From Succinatimonas sp. CAG:777 (GTDB taxonomy: Bacteria > Pseudomonadota > Gammaproteobacteria > Enterobacterales > Succinivibrionaceae): a DNA stretch of 40,910 bases. The first letter of the stretch is position 1; every line of letters starts with the position of its first letter. The position numbers were made by a program, and so were the translations under genes. The notes beneath the pieces were generated by a model, which did not search any database, was not told the DNA's origin, and worked only from the letters and a program-made list of their open reading frames with translations. Where the stretch lies: NCBI GenBank assembly GCA_000431835.1, contig HF987941.1, positions 1-40,910 on the forward strand, in the 5' to 3' direction. This document shows, piece after piece, positions 16,698 through 25,558 of this stretch.

Positions 16698-18497
16698 ATG
16701 ACAGATACCCAGAAATACAAGTTGTTACCAGCAGGTGGTGATACCTATTCAGAAATCATTACCAAAAATAAATACTATGTTGATAAAACTTTATATCTGA
16801 GATCTGTTTTTGCTGAGGATGGAAGTTCGGTTCTTTTATTTACAAGACCACGCAGATTTGGCAAAACCTTACTTATGGACATGTTTGCCGATTTCTTTCG
16901 CTTAAACTATCTAAATCCTTCAGATACTACTTTTCAGCAAAAACGCTTTACAGATAAAGAAATCATGAAAGATAAAGCGTTTGTAGATAAGTACATGGGA
17001 CAATTTCCCGTTATTTTTATTTCATTAAAAGACATTAAAGGTATCAATTATGATATTGCAAAAGGTGGTCTTATTAACCTTGTAAAAGAACTTGCAAGAA
17101 CCTTCAGTTTTCTTCAAAAAAGCGAAGTTCTCTCAGAAGATGATAAATTAGACTTAAAAAATCTGTGTAGTGATGCCTACCTAAAAGATCCGTTTAACCA
17201 AAATAACCTTACTTCAGCATTAAGTTTTCTGAGTTCTTGTTTATATAAACATTTTAAAAGACAAGTAATTCTGTTAATAGATGAATATGATGTGCCATTA
17301 GCAAAAGCAGCTGCAGGTAAATACCATAAAGAGATGGTAGAACTTATCAGTTCTTTTTTAGGAGTACTAAAAAGCACACCTAAAAATACCAACGAAGACA
17401 CAGCTCCAATTTTGAAAGTTGTAATGACAGGCTGTTTAAAAGTAGCTAAAAACTCAATTTTTACAGGTGTCAACAATGTTGTTGTAAATACAGTTCTGAA
17501 TACACAGACTAAATTTACATCAATCATAGGATTCAACAAAGATGAGACAAAAAAAGTCTTAGAAGACTATAACCTAAGTGACTATGAGGGGATGGTCAAA
17601 GAAAAATATGATGGATACAGATTCTATAATGAAGAGATGTTCTGTCCATGGGATGTTATCAACTTCGTTGCAGAAAACTATGAGCATAAATTAAATGGAA
17701 CAGAATCTGATATAAAGCCAGGCAACTATTGGAATGCAACGTCATCTTCTAAGATTTTACAGGAATATTTAGGTTACCTAAACAAGAGCATTAGAGAGAG
17801 TCTTCAGGATTTAGTGGATGGAAATAGTATTGAAGTAAAAATCAATGATTCTATGAATTATGACGATTTAAAGCTTCATGATCCTGACGATTTCTTCTCA
17901 TTATTACTGCATACAGGATATTTAACAGCAGTAGGCAATCCTTCAAAGAATAACTATCTTGTAAAGATACCAAATAAGGAAATATTAGAGTGTTTTAACT
18001 CTAATATTACAGAATGTTTTAATGACATGGTAAAAGAAGGACCTGATTTTAAAGCAGTTAACATTGCAAAATCCTTATTAAAAGGAGATGAAAAGAAAGT
18101 TGAAGACTTGCTTTCAGAAGTTATCTTAACTTATGTATCAACAAGAGACTTTGCTACAAAATCAAATCCAGAGAACTTCTATCAGGGCTTTTTATCAGGA
18201 ATATTCGTAAATTGCAAAGATGTGATTTCAGACTACAGGTCAAATGCAGAAGCAGGTTTAGGATATCTGGATTTTGCTTTTAAAGATGATCCAGGCAAAA
18301 CAGCTGTAGTTATTGAAATTAAATCCTGTACTAGTACAGATGAACTACTAAACGCTCAGAAAGTAGCATTAGAACAGATTAAAGAAAAGAAATACGCTGA
18401 AAGTTATATAAAAGACAGCTCAATCGACCACGTCTATGCTTATGCAATTGCTTTTTCTAATAAATACTGCAGAGTAAAAGTAGAAGCACTTAAGTAA
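16698..18497 (+). CDS. AAA-ATPase-like protein with C-terminal PD-(D/E)XK nuclease-like domain
   Basis: 599 residues of the AAA-ATPase_like (PF09820) plus PDDEXK_9 (PF08011) architecture, common and multi-copy in gut anaerobes. Seen directly: the N-terminal YYVDKTLYL block, a Walker A-like motif RPRRFGKT (50-57), and Walker B VILLIDEYDVPL with Asp195-Glu196. Family motifs near 275-310 (IIGFNKDE, KYDGYRFY) follow, then a C-terminal YLDFAF...VVIEIK in which Asp525, Glu540 and Lys542 fit the nuclease core. The biological role of the family is not established; proposals include nucleic-acid processing and mobile-element-related functions. AAAGAGA precedes the ATG. It is a single-gene unit after the metQ terminator. 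A second family member lies at the right edge of the window. Confidence 0.85.
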   Translation: MTDTQKYKLLPAGGDTYSEIITKNKYYVDKTLYLRSVFAEDGSSVLLFTRPRRFGKTLLMDMFADFFRLNYLNPSDTTFQQKRFTDKEIMKDKAFVDKYMGQFPVIFISLKDIKGINYDIAKGGLINLVKELARTFSFLQKSEVLSEDDKLDLKNLCSDAYLKDPFNQNNLTSALSFLSSCLYKHFKRQVILLIDEYDVPLAKAAAGKYHKEMVELISSFLGVLKSTPKNTNEDTAPILKVVMTGCLKVAKNSIFTGVNNVVVNTVLNTQTKFTSIIGFNKDETKKVLEDYNLSDYEGMVKEKYDGYRFYNEEMFCPWDVINFVAENYEHKLNGTESDIKPGNYWNATSSSKILQEYLGYLNKSIRESLQDLVDGNSIEVKINDSMNYDDLKLHDPDDFFSLLLHTGYLTAVGNPSKNNYLVKIPNKEILECFNSNITECFNDMVKEGPDFKAVNIAKSLLKGDEKKVEDLLSEVILTYVSTRDFATKSNPENFYQGFLSGIFVNCKDVISDYRSNAEAGLGYLDFAFKDDPGKTAVVIEIKSCTSTDELLNAQKVALEQIKEKKYAESYIKDSSIDHVYAYAIAFSNKYCRVKVEALK

Positions 18498-18957
18498 ATT
18501 TACAGATCTTTATTTCAAAACATATTCAAGCATATTCCAATAATCATGAGTAAATACTGATGGTTATTGGTTATAATTATAGAATTTAACATAATATAAA
18601 TTATGCGAAGTTACGGATAACCTTTTCTAAATTCGTAACAATCTAGAATAAAAAAATTATCAGAACTTAGAGCAACTAATGCAATTTGATTGGTTAGCTG
18701 TTCATTACTTTTTCAATAATACACTGATGTGTTTTAGTGTATTTTGATTAGTTAATACCTACTAGTAACACTTCACCTTTTTATTCTTTAAAGAAATGTA
18801 ATTTCAAATAAGTCATTAGATAAATTTAAGTAATGATTCATTTTTATTCCTACTCAAAAACACGGGTTAATTATACCTTTACTTTAGTAATATTATTTTA
18901 TACATTTAGCAGTGTATTACATATCCATATACATATAAATACACTGCTTCTTTCCTT
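18498..18957. other. AT-rich intergenic stretch with two related inverted repeats
   Basis: I see no gene here. It contains two inverted repeats with nearly the same arms: AATACACT/AGTGTATT (18718-18725 and 18736-18743) and AGCAGTGTAT/ATACACTGCT (18908-18917 and 18939-18948). The second could act as a terminator of the decayed oxidoreductase gene, but its T-run faces the plus direction. Confidence 0.5.
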
Positions 18958-20100
18958 TTAGTTCTCGCTTTGTGCGTGCATATCTTCCCAAACAAGACGA
19001 GCTGTAGCACCAACTGTTCTAAATGGTTCTGGAAGACAGTAACTTGGTGCATCTCACTGTTGCATGTAGCGAAGTTCTTCACTATCTCTACCATATACCC
19101 AATCTGCTAAGAAAGTTCCACACATAGACGCTCTTGTTACTCCTGCACCGTCACCTGCAGCCCCAGAGTAAACATTCTTACCTACATTGGCAAAGAAAGG
19201 TAAGGTGCTTCTTGATAATGGAATAAAGCCACCGTAAACATACTCAAAGTTAACATTTAATAGCTGAGGGAATCTGTTATTAAAGGCTCTGCGAAGCTTA
19301 TAAATTGATTTATATAGACGCTCAGGAGCGATATTGATATGAGTTGCAAAGGTTATATCTGTTCTTACATATAAGCGCTTGGTTGTGGTGTAATGTAAAG
19401 TTGCTCCAGCATGATGTGCAGAACACAATCTCCAAGGTTTAGCTCCATGTAATGTAGCCTATTTCTTCATCTGTAAGCTCTCTTGTATGAGCACCAAAGC
19501 TGTGTATTCCAATTAAGTTCTCAGATCCTTTTGCTCCGAAGTACTTAATGAACGCATTTACAGTGATGATAACTTGTTTGCATGAGATGATTTTGCCATT
19601 AGTAAGTTTTACCTGTGGCACTTCACCTTCTAAAACTTCAAATACAGGACAATTCTCAAAAACATGAACGTTCTTTGGTAAAACAGTAGCTAGTCCCCTT
19701 ACAGTCTCAGATGGATTGATAAGGATAGTACCAGGTGTATACAGTGCCTTGAAATAGAAGTCTGCACCTAATCTTTTAGCTACTTCATCTTTATCAAACC
19801 ACTGATACTCTGCACCAATAACGTCCAGAAACTCAGCTAGCATATTTAAATACTTCAAACTGCCCTTTTCACGAGCTGTTTGGTGCATGCCTGCTTGCTT
19901 CTAGTCGATTTGAAGATTGTTCTCTTCTTTGATCATCACCATTCTATCTATAACATATCGATTTAGTCTAAATCTCCATTTCTGATCGTCTAAGGTAAAG
20001 TTAGGATCACCTACGATGCTGTGTGGTACATCAATGATAAAGCCTGCGTTTCGACCACTTGAGAAATAACCAACTTGCATAGCATCAAATAAAGCAACAG
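18958..20100 (-). pseudogene. FAD-dependent oxidoreductase (D-amino-acid oxidase family), decayed
   Basis: Joined minus-strand fragments match an oxidoreductase of the DAO family (glycine/D-amino-acid oxidase type). Readable blocks are ALFDAMQVGYFSSGRNAGFI at the upstream end, then a substrate domain, and PLSRSTLPFFANVGKNVYSG with GAAGDGAGVTRASMCG near the C-terminus. Lesions seen: the N-terminal GxGxxG FAD site is missing; there is an in-frame TAG at 19901-19903; a one-base deletion near 19440 splits ITW from GAKPWRLCSAHHAG; and a TGA at 19054-19056 precedes the true end (TAA at 18958-18960). The upstream edge runs straight into the decayed ATPase gene at about 20100, so a deletion seems to have fused them. 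It cannot make an active enzyme. Confidence 0.85.
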
Positions 20101-20821
20101 ATCTCTGCCTTTGATAGATTTGAAGTTGCCTTCATGAAACGAGTAGTAACGTCACTCTTTGGATTTGAAAATAGGTTGAAGATCTCTCCTTGCCCTTTTC
20201 CATTACAGCAACCCTTGAGCACAGAGCTTTAACCACATCCATCTCGTGAGTAATTACAACGATGGTCAATTTTAGCTTTTCGTTTAGCTTCTTTAAAAGA
20301 TCAATAATTTCGTAGGTGCCTCATCGCAAAGTAAAACTTTAGGAGCTAAAGCTAGAGCTCAAGCAATAGCCAAACGCTGTTTCTGACCACCAGACAACCG
20401 ACTTGGATAATTATCAATTCTGCCAGAGAGATCAACTAACTTCAAAAGCTCTGTAGTCTTTTTAATCTTATCTCCTTTTTTGGTGCCTTTATATGCTAAT
20501 GGATACAGAACATTCTCGAGAACAGTTCTTGATGGCATTAAATTGAAGTGCTGGAAAATCATGCCGATGTTACAACGCTGACGACGCAGTTGTTTAGAGT
20601 TCAGAGAGGTAAGTTCAACACCATCTACTGTAACCTTACCACCAGCATTTGGATACTCTAAAAGGTTGATGCAGCGAACTAATGTGGATTTACCTGCGCC
20701 TGAAAAGCCGATGATACCGAAGACTTCACATGACCTGATATCGATTGATACATCATCAACAGCTTTGATGATTTCCTTTTTTTCTTGTATATGTCTAGCT
20801 GATATGTACAAGATGAATCAT
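20100..20821 (-). pseudogene. Second MetN-type ABC transporter ATPase, decayed
   Basis: The longest intact piece (20811-20359) has Walker A FSGAGKST, IGMIFQHFNL and LSGGQKQR, close to MetN. The original start is probably ATG at 20821 (peptide MIHLVHIS). Lesions: TAG at 20795-20797 and a frameshift in the following A-run; TGA at 20359-20361 where an Arg codon is expected (IA*ALA); a small deletion after Walker B (CDEA) near 20320 removing the SALDP region; and a frameshift near 20190. After the switch-histidine region (VITHEMDVV) the C-terminal domain is lost and the sequence runs into the oxidoreductase fragment. A permease and binding-protein gene may have been lost in the same deletion; that is inference. 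Confidence 0.85.
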
Positions 20822-20954
20822 TCATTCTTCCCCATAATAATATTGCAGTTAACTGCTTGTTGTTTTGCATACATTATCTATTATTATGGTAGGAATTAGG
20901 TAATACTAATTTGATATAGTAATCAATAGCTATTTCTATAGAATGATTTTCACC

Positions 20955-22169
20955 TTATTTTTCTAATAAAAAGTCTATAATATTTTTTTGTAAAATCCCG
21001 TTATATTGAGAATTTATGAACTTGTTGGTTGCAATAACTGTCTTTTCAAAATTGTCCTTTACATTCTCTAGAGGTGAAAACTCTCTTTTGGCATTGTCTT
21101 CTGTTAAAAGGTAACAGATTTGGTAGTAATACTTAAGATCTGCTTTTGTAGCTATAAAATCAATTTCTGTTGTGTTAAATTTTCCAATGGCAACTTTGAA
21201 GTCTCTTCTTTTAAGTTCCAAGTAAACTACATTTTCTAAAATTCCAGATATATCCTTATCTTTAAAGCCTATTATTGAATTTCGAATTCCAAGATCTGTT
21301 ACATAATACTTTTCTAAAGTTTCAAGAAATTTTTTACCTTTTAGGTCATATCTAGGTACTTTTTGAATCAAAAAAGCATTTTCCAAAATTTGAAGATAAT
21401 TATAAATGGTCTCAACACTTAAATTTCTACTTTGGCTTTTGAGGTAGTCGGAAACAGTTTTTGCAGAAAAAGTATTTCCAACATTATCAAAAATAAAGTT
21501 GACAATCTTTTTTAAAAGAGCAGTATTCCTAATATTGCTTCTTTCATTGACATCTTTAAGAATAACTGCGTTATAGATAGCATCCAAATATTGGTAAATT
21601 GAATCTTCTTTAAAATGTAAATTATGAATTTCAGGTAAACCTCCATATTTTAAATAATTTCGAAAATTATCTTCTAATGTCAGACTTCTTTCTTCAGTAT
21701 TTAGCTTTGCAAAATCCAAATATTCTTTAAAATCTAATGGATAAACTTTTATTTCAACATATCTTCCTGCTAAATAAGTAGCTAATTCTCCTGAAAGGAG
21801 TTTTGCATTAGATCCTGTAATATAAATATCACAATCAAAGTCTACCCTTAAAGAGTTAACAAGCAGTTGCCATTTATTAACCTCTTGAATTTCATCAAAG
21901 AGAAAATAAAACTTTCCAGCTGACTTATCTATTATTTCTCGAATGTATTTGTATAAAGCTTTGTAATCTTTTAAGGATTCATATTCTAAAGATTCAAAGT
22001 TGAAATACAGAATGTTCTTTTCATCAACACTATTGCGTTTTAGTATTTCTTCATATGTAAGTTTTAGCAATGAACTTTTTCCACATCTTCTCATTCCTGT
22101 AAACACTTTAATTACAGGTTTGTCTATAAAGTTACGAATAACTGACATGTATCTTTCGCGTTTTATCAT
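20955..22169 (-). CDS. ATP-binding protein, AAA_14/DUF4143 type
   Basis: 404 residues with the layout of the AAA_14 plus DUF4143 family of unknown function. Walker A is GMRRCGKS (25-32). Walker B is FYFLFDEIQEV with Asp92-Glu93. A sensor-like YITGSNAKLL follows, then AGRYVEIKVYPLDFKEYL and the GGLPE motif. A C-terminal region with YYVTDLGIRN, ENVVYLELKRR and EIDFIA resembles a nuclease fold (D/E-rich core) often seen in DUF4143. Proteins of this type are widespread in gut bacteria as single, probably mobile, genes. The ATG at 22169 has no strong ribosome site. It stands alone between a decayed region and a long AT-rich spacer. Confidence 0.85.
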   Translation of the reverse strand: MIKRERYMSVIRNFIDKPVIKVFTGMRRCGKSSLLKLTYEEILKRNSVDEKNILYFNFESLEYESLKDYKALYKYIREIIDKSAGKFYFLFDEIQEVNKWQLLVNSLRVDFDCDIYITGSNAKLLSGELATYLAGRYVEIKVYPLDFKEYLDFAKLNTEERSLTLEDNFRNYLKYGGLPEIHNLHFKEDSIYQYLDAIYNAVILKDVNERSNIRNTALLKKIVNFIFDNVGNTFSAKTVSDYLKSQSRNLSVETIYNYLQILENAFLIQKVPRYDLKGKKFLETLEKYYVTDLGIRNSIIGFKDKDISGILENVVYLELKRRDFKVAIGKFNTTEIDFIATKADLKYYYQICYLLTEDNAKREFSPLENVKDNFEKTVIATNKFINSQYNGILQKNIIDFLLEK

Positions 22170-22845
22170 ATTTTTCTCGCATGTAATTAAGCAAAACAGA
22201 TTAAGAGCTTATGTTAAAAAAAATTTTATATTTACATATTATAGAAGAATTAAATTATAAAATCGCAAATAGTTTTTTTATATTAGAAAAAAAATTTGAT
22301 TTTTTATATTTATTCTAATATATCCTAATAATTGTAAAATTCTATAAAAATTATTTAATTATCAACAACTAAATGTAAATTAAAAATAAAAACGAGTACA
22401 TTGTTTATTAAAATTTGATTAGTTTTTTATTGAATAGTGCACCATATAGAGCTTAGCTTAATAAAATATTTAGTCAGCTTGTAACTTTTCTTTCAACCTT
22501 ATTAAAGACAATGTGAAAATAATCATATTCAATTATCTTCTTAAACTAAGCCTATTTGCCCTTAACCGTTTACGGCATTTACATAATATTGTTTAATACA
22601 TTCAACAGATAATAAATTAAACAATTTATAAGCGTTTTAGAGTTGATCTTGCTTACGAATGTGATTATTATAACCTTTAAAAGGCTTTTATTTTATGACA
22701 TTCATAATACTAATTCTTACTAATTTTAGAATGTTTATAAAGTTGCATTTATAATAAATTGTGTGCTTTATGTTAAGCTTTCACTTATTATAACTATATA
22801 AAGATAAAGTTCTTATCTTGAAAGAATTTGATAATAAATAACAAT
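22170..22845. other. AT-rich intergenic region upstream of the c-di-GMP gene
   Basis: About 675 bases of very AT-rich DNA between two divergent genes, with no credible ORF on either strand. I see a small CCTTTAAAAGG dyad near 22674 but no clear promoter, riboswitch or RNA gene. Confidence 0.5.
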
Positions 22846-25149
22846 ATGACTACTAAGAAAAGCAACGATGCTACAACAGCGGATATTTTATCCGAGTCCT
22901 ATCTGGATGGGGAGATTCAGTCTAGTCTAGACTTTGATAACCTGGATGATGTTGTCTATAACTCATCTAGTTCCTTTGATATCAGCGAAATCGCAGATTT
23001 ACTATTAGATAACATCGATCAGTATGTTTTCATTACTGATGCTACTACTAAGAATATTGTTTATTTAAATAAACCATTAAGTGAAGCTTTAGGTGTAGAG
23101 GGATGTTTTGTTGGCACCTGCCATGAGTTGTTACGTGGATGCAAATCCCCTTGTAAAGAATGCAATTGTAACCATTCTATCGGCGACAATTTTTATGTCA
23201 CCTCATTAGTTGAATCCAAATTAAAAAACGGTTACGTAATCAAATCTAAGAATATTGAGTTATATAACCGAACTTATACTATTAACGTTGCGCTAATAGA
23301 TAACAAAATTCACGTTGTTCAAAATCAAATTTCAGAAAAAACTCAAGAAAAGGCTAGTTTAAACGATACCATCGCTCCTTTTACAGAGATTTATACTAAG
23401 AATATTAAAGATCCAGATGTTCAATTGTATCGTTTTATTGAGTATCTGGGTACTCAAACTAACTCAAATTTCTGTTGTATCTATGAGCAGACAAAACTCT
23501 CAATGGATCTTGAACCTGACTCAAAGTCAGCTACTTTAGCTTCAACTATTCCTACAACTCATGATACAGATGTAGAGAATTCTGTTAAGACTAAATTCCA
23601 CAGATCGCATTTATGGATTTCTGATGCATTCAAACATTCTCAGGATTCTGTACAGATCCCTGATAAGTTTTTAAAGAGAGCTGAAGTAGATCAGGATTGT
23701 TTTGAATTTGAACATGAAGGATTCAAGTTCTTCTGCTTTCCTTTAATCTCAGATGAAACCTATTTAGGAGCCGTGTTCTTTAAATCTCCTGATGAAAAAG
23801 TTTTAAAGACTTTGCAACCTGCTTTAAATACTATTTCAATTCTGATGAGCAGTTCTCTTACTCACAGAATTATGCATGCCGAACTTACAAACATTACCAA
23901 TATCGATCCTTTAACCAAATTAAAGAATCGTAATTCATTATTAAGCGAGGTTAATACCCTATCAGTAAACTACAACATTGGTGTTATTTACCTAAATGTT
24001 AATGGATTAAAACAGATTAACTCAAAGATGGGTGTTAAGACTGGTGACACTATCTTAGTTAAGACTGCTTCATTATTAAAACAGTTATTACATGACAGCG
24101 AATACATCTACAGAATCGGTGGTGATGAATTCGTAGGTATTTATCCTAATATTGAAGAGCATGACTTCTTAATGGTGTCAGACATGCTAAAAGCATTTAT
24201 GACATCAGATAAAGGTTTCTCTGTCTCTGTTGGTACTAGTTGGGTTAAAACAGGTGTTTTGATTCAGTCTGCCATAAATCAGGCTGAGTCAGATATGTAT
24301 TCTGAGAAAAAGAAATACTACAGAGTACATCCTAGTGATGAGAGTAACTCAAGATACCGTTCTCAGAATGATTCTTTGCTAACTATCATTGAGCCTGCTA
24401 AAATTCAAAAGCTGATTGCTGATGGTTGCTTTAAAGTAATGTATCAGCCTAAGTTCAGAATTCAGGGGGATATAGCAGAGATTGCTGGTGCAGAGGCTTT
24501 AGTAAGGCTTATCATCAATGATACTTTAATTCCACCTGATGACTTCATTCCTGCATTAGAATCTGCTCACTACACTCATTTGATTGATTATTATGTTTTT
24601 GAAACTATTTGCAAGAGAATGAGAGAAAGATTAGACAGTAATCAAAAGATCTTGCCTGTCTCCTGCAATTTCTCAAGACATACTATCGTACGTCCTGAGT
24701 TTAAATCAAAACTTAAAGAGATCATGAACAAATACCATTTATCTTATGACATGATCCCTCTTGAGGTTTCTGAACATACTAACACAATCCGTCACAAAGA
24801 GCTTGTTGATGTAACCGATGAACTATCAAAAGAAGGATTTAACATCTCTATTGACGACTTTGGAACCGCTCATGCAAATATCTATTCATTAGCAGATTTA
24901 GCTGTATCTGAGGTTAAGTTCGATAAAAAACTTATCGATAACATTGCTAAAAAGAATAATGAAAAGTTGACCACCATCTTAAGTGTTCTTATCACCATGT
25001 GTAAGAAACTTGGAATTAAGACCATCGCTGAAGGTGTTGAAGATAAAGAACAGAGTCAGATCCTAAAAAACTTAGGTTGTGATGAAATTCAGGGATATTA
25101 TTTCAGCAGACCTATAAAGGATGAGGATTACTACAATAAGTTAAGTTAG
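22846..25149 (+). CDS. PAS-GAF-GGDEF-EAL c-di-GMP turnover protein
   Basis: Soluble sensor enzyme that probably both makes and breaks cyclic di-GMP. From the ATG at 22846 it has 767 residues; a TTG six codons upstream is less likely. Order: a PAS-like domain (about 48-125) ending in a Cys-rich motif C-x-E-x-L-x-G-C-x-x-P-C-x-x-C (about 92-106), a GAF-like domain (about 190-340), a GGDEF domain with intact YRIGGDEF (about 422-429), and an EAL domain. The EAL domain keeps AEALVR (about 549-554), the CNFSR Asn, PLEVSE, IDDFGT (669-674), VKFDK and IAEGVED, so both domains look catalytic. The usual RxxD inhibitory site before GGDEF is absent. No membrane helix is seen. A clear terminator follows. 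Confidence 0.93.
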   Translation: MTTKKSNDATTADILSESYLDGEIQSSLDFDNLDDVVYNSSSSFDISEIADLLLDNIDQYVFITDATTKNIVYLNKPLSEALGVEGCFVGTCHELLRGCKSPCKECNCNHSIGDNFYVTSLVESKLKNGYVIKSKNIELYNRTYTINVALIDNKIHVVQNQISEKTQEKASLNDTIAPFTEIYTKNIKDPDVQLYRFIEYLGTQTNSNFCCIYEQTKLSMDLEPDSKSATLASTIPTTHDTDVENSVKTKFHRSHLWISDAFKHSQDSVQIPDKFLKRAEVDQDCFEFEHEGFKFFCFPLISDETYLGAVFFKSPDEKVLKTLQPALNTISILMSSSLTHRIMHAELTNITNIDPLTKLKNRNSLLSEVNTLSVNYNIGVIYLNVNGLKQINSKMGVKTGDTILVKTASLLKQLLHDSEYIYRIGGDEFVGIYPNIEEHDFLMVSDMLKAFMTSDKGFSVSVGTSWVKTGVLIQSAINQAESDMYSEKKKYYRVHPSDESNSRYRSQNDSLLTIIEPAKIQKLIADGCFKVMYQPKFRIQGDIAEIAGAEALVRLIINDTLIPPDDFIPALESAHYTHLIDYYVFETICKRMRERLDSNQKILPVSCNFSRHTIVRPEFKSKLKEIMNKYHLSYDMIPLEVSEHTNTIRHKELVDVTDELSKEGFNISIDDFGTAHANIYSLADLAVSEVKFDKKLIDNIAKKNNEKLTTILSVLITMCKKLGIKTIAEGVEDKEQSQILKNLGCDEIQGYYFSRPIKDEDYYNKLS

Positions 25150-25167
25150 TTATCTTCATATACAAAA

Positions 25168-25203
25168 AAGCCCAACGTTCTTTATGGAGAAACCGTTGGG
25201 CTT
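25168..25203. terminator. Bidirectional terminator between the c-di-GMP gene and the metal operon
   Basis: The arms AAGCCCAACG (25168-25177) and CGTTGGGCTT (25194-25203) pair perfectly. An A-run precedes and CTTGTTT follows, so it can stop transcription from either converging gene. Confidence 0.85.
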
Positions 25204-25235
25204 GTTTATGGGCTATCACATAATAGACCATTGAT

Positions 25236-25475
25236 TTACTTAGCTTCTTTAGCAGCCTTTGACTCAGCAATTAAGTCCTCTAAGTGCTCTTTCTGAGCCT
25301 GTAACTCTTCTTCGCTTAGCTCTGCAGTGTTCTCTGCCTTTGAGAACTTCTTGGTTACAGAATCGAATGAGTTTAAGATCTGCTCTTTGTGATCTTGGAA
25401 CATCTTGTAACCTACAGCACCAGCAACAATGCCGGCAGCTAAACCGATTAATAAATCTGTCTTATTAGTAAACAT
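25236..25475 (-). CDS. Small one-helix membrane protein, last gene of the metal-ATPase operon
   Basis: 79 residues from the ATG at 25475. An ATG seven codons upstream is in frame, but GGAGAAGAG lies just before the inner one. It has an N-terminal Gly/Ala-rich transmembrane segment (LLIGLAAGIVAGAVGYKMF, about 8-26) followed by a charged Glu/Lys/Ala tail that is probably helical (ELSEEELQAQKEHLEDLIAE). It has no cysteine. The layout resembles small accessory proteins encoded beside P-type metal ATPases, such as mycobacterial PacL proteins, and also YtxH-like proteins. It lies 83 bases after the ATPase gene on the same strand. The function is inferred from context only. Confidence 0.75.
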   Translation of the reverse strand: MFTNKTDLLIGLAAGIVAGAVGYKMFQDHKEQILNSFDSVTKKFSKAENTAELSEEELQAQKEHLEDLIAESKAAKEAK

Positions 25476-25558
25476 TTCTCTTCTCCATAAAAACATATTT
25501 AAACATTTAGCAACCTAAACTTTAATTAGAGAATTTGTCTAGTTTGCTGTTTGGAAAA

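Noticed and set aside
18906..19094. Minus-strand 62-codon ORF at the end of the oxidoreductase remnant
   Set aside because: It is an out-of-frame reading of the decayed oxidoreductase C-terminus. The true frame reads through TGA at 19054 to TAA at 18958.
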